Below, in pieces: positions 1 to 7,535 of a DNA stretch of 53,475 bases. Each line of letters begins with the position of its first letter. The stretch's first letter is position 1. The DNA lies in contig JALEZF010000015.1 of the NCBI GenBank assembly GCA_022773025.1, forward strand, positions 1 through 53,475, in the 5' to 3' direction. The stretch comes from Clostridium sp. (GTDB lineage Bacteria; Bacillota; Clostridia; Clostridiales; Clostridiaceae). Below the pieces are notes generated by a model, which saw only the letters and a list, made by a program, of their open reading frames with translations, ran no database searches and had not been told where the DNA came from. A program made the translations under genes and the position numbers.

Positions 1-336
1 TTTTAAACCTAATACCTTTGATAAGCCTACAAAATCTTATTTCCTGCTAGGCTTGTTTGCCATACAGAAAATCATCCAAACTTATTAAATTCTCAAAGAA
101 CGTGCAATTCTATAAAATATTAAGCTAGTTTTTCATAACTACTTAACAGAACCCAACAAACATTTAGTTTTACTTAAGATGTCTTTTGGCATCCCCTTGC
201 GCCAATTTATGTTATACATAATTACATTACAGGAAATTAATTCAAAAGTCAATATGTCTATATTTTTTCATTTCCAGGAATAATTTTAGATTTTATTCAA
301 ACAATAAATTTATATCATATTAAAAGGAGCGATAGT
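1..336. other. Left-edge non-coding stretch before the rubrerythrin gene
   Basis: No convincing gene is seen. A short hairpin (AAGCCTA at 23-29 pairing with TAGGCTT at 48-54) followed by a T-rich stretch may be the terminator of a plus-strand gene left of the window. The rest is AT-rich leader and promoter space for the rubrerythrin gene. No clear PerR or Fur box could be picked out by eye. Confidence 0.45.
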
Positions 337-882
337 ATGAAAAAATTTGTTTGTACGGTATGCGGTTATATACACGAAGGAGATACTCCTCCTGAAATCT
401 GCCCTATATGTAAAGTTGGAGCAGATAAATTTGAGGAAATAAAAGAAGATATCATTTGGGCCGATGAGCATAGAATAGGAATTTCTAAGGACCTTGATTC
501 AGAAATGTTAGAAGGTTTAAGAGCTAACTTTATGGGAGAATGTACAGAAGTTGGTATGTATCTAGCCATGGCGCGTCAGGCAGACAGAGAAGGATATCCA
601 GAGGTTGCTGAAGCTTACACTCGAATTGCCTACGAAGAAGCTGAACACGCTGCTAAATTTGCAGAAATTCTTGGAGAAGTTGTTGTGGCTGATACCAAAT
701 CTAATTTATCTGCAAGAGTTGAAGCTGAATATGGAGCCTGTGCAGGTAAAAAGGCCTTAGCTTCTCTTGCTAAGAAAAATAATCTCGATGCTATTCACGA
801 TACAGTACATGAGATGTGCAAAGACGAAGCAAGACACGGAAGAGCCTTTAAGGGCTTATTAGATAGATATTTTTCTAAATAA
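337..882 (+). CDS. Reverse rubrerythrin (N-terminal rubredoxin, C-terminal di-iron bundle)
   Basis: Cytoplasmic non-haem iron peroxidase, expected to reduce H2O2 (and perhaps O2) with electrons from NADH through rubredoxin-type carriers. The Fe(SCys)4 site is at the N-terminus (C6-x2-C9 and C22-x2-C25). The four-helix di-iron domain follows, with EEAEH near residue 107 and DEARH near residue 162. Classical rubrerythrins have the opposite order, so this is the 'reverse' type known from Clostridium acetobutylicum. The length of 181 aa is normal for that type. AAAAGGAG lies 7-8 nt before the ATG. It is followed closely by a DUF1540 protein and a BFD-like ferredoxin with short gaps, so the three probably form one stress-induced transcript ending at the hairpin at 1417. 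Domain order and metal ligands are seen directly; the peroxidase role is from the family. Confidence 0.93.
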   Translation: MKKFVCTVCGYIHEGDTPPEICPICKVGADKFEEIKEDIIWADEHRIGISKDLDSEMLEGLRANFMGECTEVGMYLAMARQADREGYPEVAEAYTRIAYEEAEHAAKFAEILGEVVVADTKSNLSARVEAEYGACAGKKALASLAKKNNLDAIHDTVHEMCKDEARHGRAFKGLLDRYFSK

Positions 883-900
883 TAATTTGGAGGTAAAAAC

Positions 901-1218
901 ATGAACAAGATAAATTGCGATGTAACTATATGTTCTCATAACAGTAGTGGAGTATGCTATTCAAATCGTGTAAACATGGGAGGTAAAGGTGCTGAAGATT
1001 CATGTGATACATGTTGTGGCTCTTTCTTAAATAAAGACAACTATTCTAATTTGACTAATAATACAAACTCCAGCGGATGTTGTGACGCATTAGTATGTGA
1101 AGCTGAAACTTGTATTTATAATGAAAATAAATTATGTAGTGCCCAGTGCATTTCAGTTTCAGGTAATAATCCGTCAATATATACAGAAACAGCTTGTAAA
1201 ACTTTCAAATCAAGATAG
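901..1218 (+). CDS. Cysteine-rich protein with two DUF1540 repeats
   Basis: 105 aa, soluble, with no signal peptide or membrane segment. Two copies of a short Cys-rich module are visible. The first starts at INCDVTICSHN near residue 4, the second at CDALVCEAETC near residue 61 and ends in the typical TACKTF. This is the DUF1540 signature, a family common in Clostridia. The function is unknown, though the cysteine pattern suggests metal binding. GGAGGTAAAAAC precedes the ATG. It sits between a reverse rubrerythrin and a BFD-like ferredoxin, which suggests a role in iron or oxidative-stress handling; that link is inference. A second, single-repeat member of the family lies at 39754-39912. Confidence 0.85.
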   Translation: MNKINCDVTICSHNSSGVCYSNRVNMGGKGAEDSCDTCCGSFLNKDNYSNLTNNTNSSGCCDALVCEAETCIYNENKLCSAQCISVSGNNPSIYTETACKTFKSR

Positions 1219-1227
1219 GAGACAACT

Positions 1228-1410
1228 ATGAGTGAAGATAAAATTATATGTATATGTAATCAGGTGGATGAAGATGCCATAATAAAAGCTATAAAAGAAG
1301 GTGCCATTACTATAGAGGCAGTTAGAGAAAAAACCGGTGCTACAGGTGGCTTCTGTCACGGAGCTAGGTGCGGTAAAAAAGTTGAGGAATTGATAAAAAA
1401 ATATAAATAA
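1228..1410 (+). CDS. BFD-like [2Fe-2S]-binding protein
   Basis: 60-aa small iron-sulfur protein of the bacterioferritin-associated ferredoxin-like (Fer2_BFD) family. The four expected cysteines are seen: C8-x-C10 near the N-terminus (IICICNQV), and the pair in GGFCHGARCGKK near residues 43-48. Free-standing BFD-like proteins shuttle electrons, for example for iron release from ferritins, and the same module occurs inside larger oxidoreductases. The start ATG follows GGAGACAACT. It is the last gene of the rubrerythrin/DUF1540 cluster and is followed directly by an intrinsic terminator. A plausible but unproved reading is that it supplies electrons to, or receives iron from, the rubrerythrin system. 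Confidence 0.85.
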   Translation: MSEDKIICICNQVDEDAIIKAIKEGAITIEAVREKTGATGGFCHGARCGKKVEELIKKYK

Positions 1411-1416
1411 ACTTTA

Positions 1417-1465
1417 AAAGAGTCTGTAAATCAGCTAATATAAGCTGTTTTCAAACTCTTTTTTT
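1417..1465 (+). terminator. Intrinsic terminator of the rubrerythrin operon
   Basis: AAAGAGT at 1417-1423 pairs with ACTCTTT at 1455-1461, with an inner CAGCT/AGCTG stem, and runs into a T tract. It also separates this operon from the convergent broken GGDEF gene. Confidence 0.85.
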
Positions 1466-1520
1466 ATGAAATCATTTAATCAAATTTATGAGAATCAAAT
1501 TCAATAATCTTTTCTATAAT

Positions 1521-3467
1521 TTAATCTATATATAAACATCTATTTCTTCCAGCTTTCTTAGCTTCATATAAAGCTCTATCAGCCTTGTTTATATAATCTC
1601 CATAATCTCTAGCTGAACCTATATAAGCAGTTGAAATTCCTATTGTTATAGTGATCCTGTCACTTACATCTGAGAATTCGTGCTTTATATTAAGATTTTC
1701 AATATTATTTTTTATTTTGTCAGCACTATCCATAGCTTCTCTTTTATCAGTATTAAGCATTATAACTACAAATTCTTCTCCACCATATCTTGCTACAAAA
1801 TCTGTGCTCTTACAAGATTTTTTTATTTCCTTTGATACAAGCTCTAGAGATTTGTCTCCTTCAGGATGTCCGTAATTATCATTGTACTTTTTAAAAAAGT
1901 CCATATCTATCATAGCAAAAGATATTGGCATTTTTGTTTCCTTATAGAGAGCCCAATTTCCCGCCAAATACTCATCAAGAGCTCTTCGATTTGGTATTCC
2001 TGTAAGTCCATCTGTCACACTTAGCTTTTTAAATAATGAGTTTAATTTGTTTATTTCTCTAACTCATATATCTTTTCTCTATTCTTTTCATCTTCAAATT
2101 TTTTATGGAGATATTGAGTATACTGATCATCTTGTTTTTTCCTTAAGTTATCTTTCGCCTTTATGTACTTTTTCATATAAATATTTGCATTTTCATAATC
2201 TTTAAGAGTTTCATAATCAAGATATATATTTTCAGCATGTGTAGCTTCATAGTAGGAACTACCTCTCTCCTTAGCTAAAGCTTCGGAAGCTTTATGAAAT
2301 TCTAAAGCTTTATCATACTGCGCTCTATCATAGTATATATCACCATATGTATCTGATAAGTATATATCAAAATCAACATATCTAAAATCATTTATATTTT
2401 CCTCATATCTTTTAGCTGATATATCTAGCAATCTTTTGGCTTCTATTAAATTTTGATTTTTTAGATTCATCTTGGCTTTTAGAAGATACATCAAAATTAC
2501 AGTATCATCCTTCATCTTTTTTTGTTCTATCTTTGCTATAATTCCTTCTAAATCACCTATAGAATTTGAAGCTTCTTCTAGATTTCCAACCTTAATATAA
2601 GATTCTATCAAATTAACTAATGCATAAGACTTGTAGTATGCATCTTTTCCCTCGTCCCCAGAAGTATAAGTTAAACTTTCCTTTAGGTATTTTATAGCTT
2701 CCTCATAATTTTCTAGGTCTAGGTAGTTTATAGCAAGCTCTACTCTATTCTTCATTTCTAAATCTGCACTACCTTGCTCTTTTGCTAATTCAATGGCTGC
2801 TAGTTGGTACTCTATTGATTGTATATTATTTCCTGAAACAGCATGAACTACGCTGGCTTTCCAGTAACTTTCTACAACCTCATAATTAATAGCTTTTGAT
2901 AACTCTAATGATTTTTCAGCTAACTCTATACTCTTTGAAAATCCATCAGGAAATCGCAACTTGTTCGATGATCCTTTTCGATAAAGTTCAATCAATGTTT
3001 CTTTATTATAACCAGTCTCACATATATTTACTGCTTCATTGAATCTTTCATCAGATTTCTCATACTTCTCTTCATAAAGATAAGCCTCAGACAAAGTATA
3101 GTTTATCCAAATTTTAAGTTTTTTTCGGTATGTTTGTCAAAAAGCTTTCTGGCATTTTCTAAGTAAATAATTGCATCTTTATTGTCTGAATTCATTATTT
3201 TTATAAAAGCTAATATGTAATTTGCCTTTATTAATTCCTCCTTGTTAGAGGAAGTATTCAAAGTACTTTCACAATTATTTTTTATATCCTCTAACTCATT
3301 TTCACTAATATTTCTTATATTTTGAGAGATAACCATATCTACAATGGAGTTCTCAGTACTAGAATACATCTTATCCTTTTCATTATTCTTCTTTGAAATA
3401 TACATTGATCCAATTATAATACTTATCGTTAATTTCACAATTAATCCGATTGTAAGTTTTTTTTCAT
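1521..3467 (-). pseudogene. Broken TPR-GGDEF (diguanylate cyclase) gene, three frame breaks
   Basis: Three consecutive pieces in three frames (3438-3103, 3094-2051, 2018-1521) read as one protein of about 640 aa. It has a hydrophobic N-terminal segment, a long tetratricopeptide-repeat region, a coiled coil and an intact GGDEF domain with YGGEEF. The best start is the ATG at 3467, preceded by AAGGGAG, but it runs out of frame at an 8-A run (plus-strand T run 3457-3464). One extra A restores the frame. A second break is at a 7-A run (plus T run 3119-3125); one extra A joins the first and second pieces. The third is near 2052, where GAGAAATAAAC needs one base (or four) to join the coiled coil to the GGDEF domain through a sensible linker. 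The diguanylate cyclase domain itself keeps its motifs. A pseudogene is most likely; transcriptional slippage or sequencing error could explain the two A-run breaks but not easily the third. Confidence 0.8.
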
Positions 3468-3630
3468 GCTGTCTCCCTTCAAGCCTGTAATTTCCTTTGT
3501 TTATAATAACATCCTATAAATGATATAATGTTATTATAAGCAGTTACCATAATCATGTCTATATTAAATACTTATAAATCATTCGAAAAATACAGAAAAC
3601 TCCAGATAGCTTTCTACCTAAAGTTTTCTT

Positions 3631-4008
3631 TTACTTCCCATATTTTTTATATAAGATTTGATTCAAATGATATACTACTGATGATACTATAATTATTCCT
3701 GCCGCTATGCCTGATGCTGTTTTAAGGGGTGAAATGCCATTAATCTTTGCCATCTCATTATTTCCCCTTATCATATAACTCATGGTATAGTAAAGACTTC
3801 CTCCTGGGACAAGCGGAATAATACCAGGGAATAGTAAAACCGTAGTAGGCGCTTTAATTATCCTTGCCAAAACCTCTGAATAGACTGTGGTAAATATGGC
3901 AGCTATCATATTTGCTATTAGGATATCTGGTTTGGCGTGATGTGCTCCCAAATATACACACCATGTTATAAGACCTCCAACAGAGGCATATAAAAGCCTC
4001 TCTTTTTT
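3631..4008 (-). pseudogene. 5'-truncated ThrE_2/YjjB-like threonine/serine exporter subunit
   Basis: The 106 aa readable from a TTG at 3951 match the C-terminal part of the small subunit of threonine/serine exporters. They have several membrane segments and the characteristic PGIIPLVPGG loop. Coding similarity continues upstream of any usable start (KKER, LLYASVGG, LITW up to about 4008) and then meets a stop in frame, just inside the tail of the CoA-transferase gene. The first membrane helix and start codon of a normal ~150-aa YjjB-type protein are therefore missing. The partner subunit is also absent. It looks like the remnant of a gene whose 5' end was deleted when it was joined to the CoA-transferase gene 3' end. 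It would only be translated by reinitiation, so it is probably non-functional. Confidence 0.7.
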
Positions 4009-4012
4009 TATA

Positions 4013-5563
4013 TTACAATATCAATCCCATCAATTCATCTTTAAAAATTCTCTCATCCATTAGTTTCAAATTTTCAGATATTCTAGGCTTAAAGGTCATA
4101 TTCTTTAATATATCATTGTCCAAATCAACTCCTGGAGCAATCTCTTCTAATACTAGACCATCTTTGCCTAATCTGAAAACAGCCCTCTCTGTTATATATA
4201 GAACTTCTTGGTTTATTTTTGAGGCATAGTCTCCGCTAAAGGTTATCTGTTCCACTGTATCTATAAACTTTTTCACTTTTCCTTCGTTTAATATATTCAG
4301 TCTTCCGTTACTAATTTCTACTTTTAAGCCTGATGCAGTAAAGGTACCACAGTATACAACTTTTTTTGCATTTTGAGTTATATTTATAAATCCTCCACAG
4401 CCAGCTATTTTTGTTCCAAACTTGCTCACATTTATATTTCCATATTTATCACATTGTGCAAGTCCAAGAAAAGCTATATTTAATCCTCCGCCATCATAAA
4501 AATCAAATTGATTGCATTGGTCTAATATTGCTGATGGATTTAAGGAAGCTCCAAAGTTTAGTCCATTAGCAGGGACTCCCCCTATAGGTCCTGACTCTAC
4601 AGTTAAAGTCATAGTGTCTGATATTCCTTCTTCATTTGCAACACTAGATATTCCTTCTGGCATTCCTATTCCTAAGTTTATTACAGAATCAGGTTTTAAT
4701 TCCATAGCTGCTCTTCTTGCTATTATCTTTCTTTCATCTAATGGAAGGGGGTCTGTTAAGCTTAGCGGGAACTTAACTTCTCCCGAGTAAGCTGGATTGT
4801 ATAATTCTGCATAAGTTTGCATATGTGCCTCTGGCTTTGAAACAACTATAGCATCTACATATATACTAGGAATCTTTACTTTTCTTGGGTCTAAAGTTCC
4901 CCTTGCTACTATCTTTTCAACTTGCAAAATAACAATTCCACCGCTATTTTTTGCAGCTTGTGCCATTGAAGTTGCATCTAAAGTGGCTACTTCTTTATCG
5001 AAAGTAGCATTGCCATCCTCATCAGCATAAGTTGCTCTTAGTATAGCTACATCTATTGGTATAGCTTTATAAAATAAATATTCTTTATCCTCAATATTTA
5101 TTACCTTTACTATATCTTCCTTTGTTTTTTCATTTAATCTTCCGCCATCAAGCCTTGGGTCTACAAAAGTATTAAGTCCTACTTTTGATATAGTTCCTGG
5201 CTTTCCAGCAGCAATATCCCTATACATATGGGATATTATTCCTTGTGGAAGGTTATAAGCTTCCACTTCATTATTTACTGCAAGTTTCTGTAATTTAGGA
5301 CATAAAGCCCAGTGTCCTCCAACTATCTTTGAAACCAATCCCTTATGTCCAAAGTGATTTAGTCCCTTATCCTTACTATCACCTTGTCCAGCAGCATATA
5401 TTAATGTCAAATTATTTGGGCTTCCACATTCTAAAAAACTATTCTCTATCTCTGCTGTAATTGCTTCAGCATGACCACTTCCAATAAAACCACCAACTGC
5501 TACCACACTGCCATCTTTTATTTTTTTAACAGCATTTTCTAAACTTACAATTTTGGCTTTCAT
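4013..5563 (-). CDS. Acyl-CoA:acetate/3-ketoacid CoA-transferase (family I, YdiF/Pct-like)
   Basis: 516-aa single-chain family I CoA-transferase with fused alpha and beta halves, the usual length for propionate/acetoacetate CoA-transferases of the YdiF type. The glycine-rich alpha half begins near residue 20 (VVAVGGFIGSG). The catalytic glutamate is expected at E323 in VESGPIGGVP, which forms the glutamyl-CoA thioester in this family. It moves CoA between short-chain acyl-CoA (acetoacetyl-, butyryl- or propionyl-CoA) and acetate. It follows the 3-hydroxyacyl-CoA dehydrogenase gene by about 90 bp in the sigma-54-driven operon. The context suggests activation of imported short-chain or hydroxy fatty acids; the exact acyl specificity cannot be read from the sequence. 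The stop codon abuts the ThrE-like remnant. Confidence 0.9.
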   Translation of the reverse strand: MKAKIVSLENAVKKIKDGSVVAVGGFIGSGHAEAITAEIENSFLECGSPNNLTLIYAAGQGDSKDKGLNHFGHKGLVSKIVGGHWALCPKLQKLAVNNEVEAYNLPQGIISHMYRDIAAGKPGTISKVGLNTFVDPRLDGGRLNEKTKEDIVKVINIEDKEYLFYKAIPIDVAILRATYADEDGNATFDKEVATLDATSMAQAAKNSGGIVILQVEKIVARGTLDPRKVKIPSIYVDAIVVSKPEAHMQTYAELYNPAYSGEVKFPLSLTDPLPLDERKIIARRAAMELKPDSVINLGIGMPEGISSVANEEGISDTMTLTVESGPIGGVPANGLNFGASLNPSAILDQCNQFDFYDGGGLNIAFLGLAQCDKYGNINVSKFGTKIAGCGGFINITQNAKKVVYCGTFTASGLKVEISNGRLNILNEGKVKKFIDTVEQITFSGDYASKINQEVLYITERAVFRLGKDGLVLEEIAPGVDLDNDILKNMTFKPRISENLKLMDERIFKDELMGLIL

Positions 5564-5656
5564 ATTACTCTCTCCTAATAATATTATATATTTTGATATT
5601 TGTTTCTATTCCACTATAAATAGCATGTCTGTGTTTTGTGGAATATTATAATCTAT

Positions 5657-6601
5657 CTACTGTTTATCTCTATCTAGAAAATATAATAAAACTTCAGTTC
5701 TTTCCTTTTGTTTGCTCTCCATATCTTCTTTGCTCCACTTGTAGAAACCTTCTCCTGACTTTGTTCCAAGCTTATTTTCTTTAACCTTTTCATTTAAAAG
5801 TGCTGATTGTTCAGTATAATTACACAAGTCTTTGAACAAATATGAGGAAATATTATTAAATATATCTAGTCCACCTAAATCTGCACTACATAGAGGCCCT
5901 GTCACTGAAAGTCTTCTTCCATGTCCATATTCCATAGCCTTATCCACTTCTTCTGGTTTTGCCCAGCCTTGTTCAACAATATACATAGCTTCTCTTAAAA
6001 GAGCAAGCTGTAATCTGTTTCCTATAAAGCCTAGACATTCTTTCTCCATCTTAACTGATTTCTTTCCTATGAAATCAACCCATTCTGATGTTATATCTAC
6101 AGTTTCCTTGCTAGTTTTTTCTCCTGGCACTACTTCTACTAATGGTATTAATTGAGGTGGATTCCAAAAGTGTGCTATTACTACTCTCTCTGGATGTGTA
6201 GTAGCTTTTGCAATCTCACTTGGGCTAAGTCCTGATGTATTACTAGCTAATATAACTTCTGCTCCACATAAAGCATCTAATTTTCTAAAAATATCTTGTT
6301 TAAGATCTAAATTTTCTGCTACAGATTCAATTATAAAATCTGTGCCCTCAGCAGCCTCCTCAAGAGTTTTTACCCCTTTAATTCTGCTTATTATCTCTTG
6401 GCACTGCATTTCATTAAGTGTTCCTTGAATTGTCAATCTATTTAAGCTTGATATTATATTACTCATACCTCTATCTAAGCTCTCATCACTTCTTCCGTAC
6501 ATTTTTACATTTAGTCCTGCCCTAGCTGACAAAAGTGTTATTCCATGTCCCATGGTTCCAGTACCTAGGACTGCTATATTCTTTATGTTCATAATTATCA
6601 C
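5657..6601 (-). CDS. 3-hydroxyacyl-CoA (3-hydroxybutyryl-CoA) dehydrogenase
   Basis: Reversible NAD(P)H-dependent reduction of acetoacetyl-CoA to 3-hydroxybutyryl-CoA. The N-terminal Rossmann fold shows GTGTMGHGI near residue 13. The catalytic region is visible as ESVAENLDLK, then SNTSGLSPSEIA and HFWNPPQLIPLVEVVPG, where the histidine acts in catalysis. The C-terminal dimerisation domain has GEGFYKW. 314 aa, slightly longer than clostridial Hbd (~282 aa). Two starts are possible: GTG at 6601 or ATG at 6592; AGAAAGG lies very close to the first and far from the second, so the start is uncertain. It lies 20 bp after the AtoE remnant and before the CoA-transferase. It is distinct from the Hbd of the classical bcs operon, as no crotonase or Bcd/Etf genes are beside it. 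Confidence 0.9.
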   Translation of the reverse strand: MIIMNIKNIAVLGTGTMGHGITLLSARAGLNVKMYGRSDESLDRGMSNIISSLNRLTIQGTLNEMQCQEIISRIKGVKTLEEAAEGTDFIIESVAENLDLKQDIFRKLDALCGAEVILASNTSGLSPSEIAKATTHPERVVIAHFWNPPQLIPLVEVVPGEKTSKETVDITSEWVDFIGKKSVKMEKECLGFIGNRLQLALLREAMYIVEQGWAKPEEVDKAMEYGHGRRLSVTGPLCSADLGGLDIFNNISSYLFKDLCNYTEQSALLNEKVKENKLGTKSGEGFYKWSKEDMESKQKERTEVLLYFLDRDKQ

Positions 6602-6620
6602 TTAACCTTTCTAAAAATAT

Positions 6621-7190
6621 TTATATTAATATCAAAAATGCTCCAAATATTATTACACCGGTGACTAATAAGTCTACTATGCAGAATCCCATAATATCTC
6701 TCGCATTTAATCCTGCTATAGCTAGTGCTGGCAAAGCCCAGAATGGTTGAATTAGACAAGCCCATGCATCTCCCCAAGCAATTGACATAGCTGCTACACT
6801 TGCATTTACTCCTAATTGTTGTGCTGATGGCATTATTATTGGAGCTTGAAGAGCCCATTCACCACCACCTGAAGGTATAAATATAGTACAGAAAGCAGTA
6901 CTTAATTTTGATAGTAAAGGTAATGTCTTTTGACTTGCTATTCCTATAATTCCATTTGCTATAGTTCCACCTAATGAAATTCCACTTGCACCTACTCCAA
7001 CCATCATACCCATTATTCCAGCATAGAATGGAAACTGTATTATAATACCTGTAGTAGCTTTAACTCCTGATGCTGCTGCATTTAAGAACTTACGTGGAGT
7101 TCCATGAAGAAGTATACTTAAGAATAAGAAAGTAAAGTTAACTACGTTTAAGTCAAGCTTAAATCCGTTTTTAGTAAAATAATAAACCAT
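6621..7190 (-). pseudogene. N-terminally truncated AtoE-type short-chain fatty acid transporter
   Basis: 189 aa match only the C-terminal part of the AtoE family, normally about 440 aa. Membrane helices and conserved stretches such as HGTPRKF, IPSGGGEWALQAP and WGDAWACLIQPFWA are present. Immediately upstream in frame is TAA, and I find no N-terminal half between here and the sigma-54 promoter 50 bp away, so about 250 residues are missing. The hydrophobic remnant starts with MVYYFTKNGF, which corresponds to the middle of AtoE. The best explanation is a deletion that removed the 5' half and left the promoter close to the remainder. There is no obvious SD before the ATG. The downstream Hbd and CoA-transferase genes are intact. 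The remnant is probably not a working permease. Confidence 0.8.
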
Positions 7191-7238
7191 GAAATAATTT
7201 TATTTCTATTTAATACTTTCTATTTGATATTATCTATC

Positions 7239-7253
7239 GCAAAGTTCATGCCA
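7239..7253 (-). promoter_or_regulatory. Sigma-54 (-24/-12) promoter of the AtoE/Hbd/CoA-transferase operon
   Basis: On the minus strand TGGCATGAACTTTGC matches the sigma-54 consensus TGGCAC-N5-TTGC. The invariant GG and GC are at exactly the required spacing (plus-strand CC at 7251-7252 and GC at 7239-7240). It points at the truncated transporter gene, about 50 bp before its ATG. It lies between that gene and the sigma-54 activator gene, which fits regulation by that activator. Confidence 0.88.
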
Positions 7254-7297
7254 ACTTTAATCTTTCACGAAAGCCTTATTATATTGAACTTTAGCTA

Positions 7298-7420
7298 TGT
7301 GTATTTTTTATACATGTATATTTTTTATACATATTTAAAATCGTTTTCTCACTCTTCTTCAATGATATGTAGCTTTATAAAAAATATGTATAGTTGCTAT
7401 ACATGTCTATTTTTTATACA
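7298..7420 (-). promoter_or_regulatory. Four 17-bp enhancer-like dyads TGTATA-N5-TATACA
   Basis: Four copies of one inverted repeat are seen. 7298-7314 has one mismatch (TGTGTA). 7315-7331 is perfect. 7387-7403 is perfect, with spacer GTTGC. 7404-7420 has one mismatch (TGTCTA). They form two abutting pairs, each with a 17-bp period, 72 bp apart from edge to edge, and lie roughly 45-180 bp upstream of the sigma-54 promoter. This is the expected position of upstream activator sites for the Fis-type HTH of the enhancer-binding protein encoded at 7536-8912. The repeats are directly visible; the binding protein is inferred. Confidence 0.82.
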
Positions 7421-7428
7421 CACTGTCT

Positions 7429-7456
7429 AAAAAAGACTAGTATACACTCCCTAGTT
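7429..7456 (-). terminator. Weaker second terminator-like hairpin after the sigma-54 activator gene
   Basis: ACTAG at 7436-7440 pairs with CTAGT at 7451-7455, and the minus strand then runs into six T residues. The flank CTAAAAAAGACTAG repeats that of the main terminator at 7493-7520. It looks like a partly decayed duplicate of it. Confidence 0.45.
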
Positions 7457-7492
7457 CTATTCTTTTTCAAATTGGTCTGTTATGAACGTTCT

Positions 7493-7520
7493 AAAAAAGA
7501 CTAGGGTAAATTCCCTAGCC
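7493..7520 (-). terminator. Intrinsic terminator of the sigma-54 activator gene
   Basis: On the minus strand GGCTAGGG pairs with CCCTAGTC around a short AT loop, followed by TTTTTT. It lies 16 bp past the stop codon. It isolates the activator gene from the downstream sigma-54 operon. Confidence 0.85.
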
Positions 7521-7535
7521 TTTTATATCTAAACT

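Noticed and set aside
1..120. Short minus-strand frame ending in DDFLYGKQA near position 46
   Set aside because: Less than 25 codons between stops with no start or SD; not supported as a gene.
7387..7403. Perfect dyad at 7387-7403 considered as a terminator
   Set aside because: No T tract follows on either strand and it has three sister copies with the same spacing, which fits an operator array.
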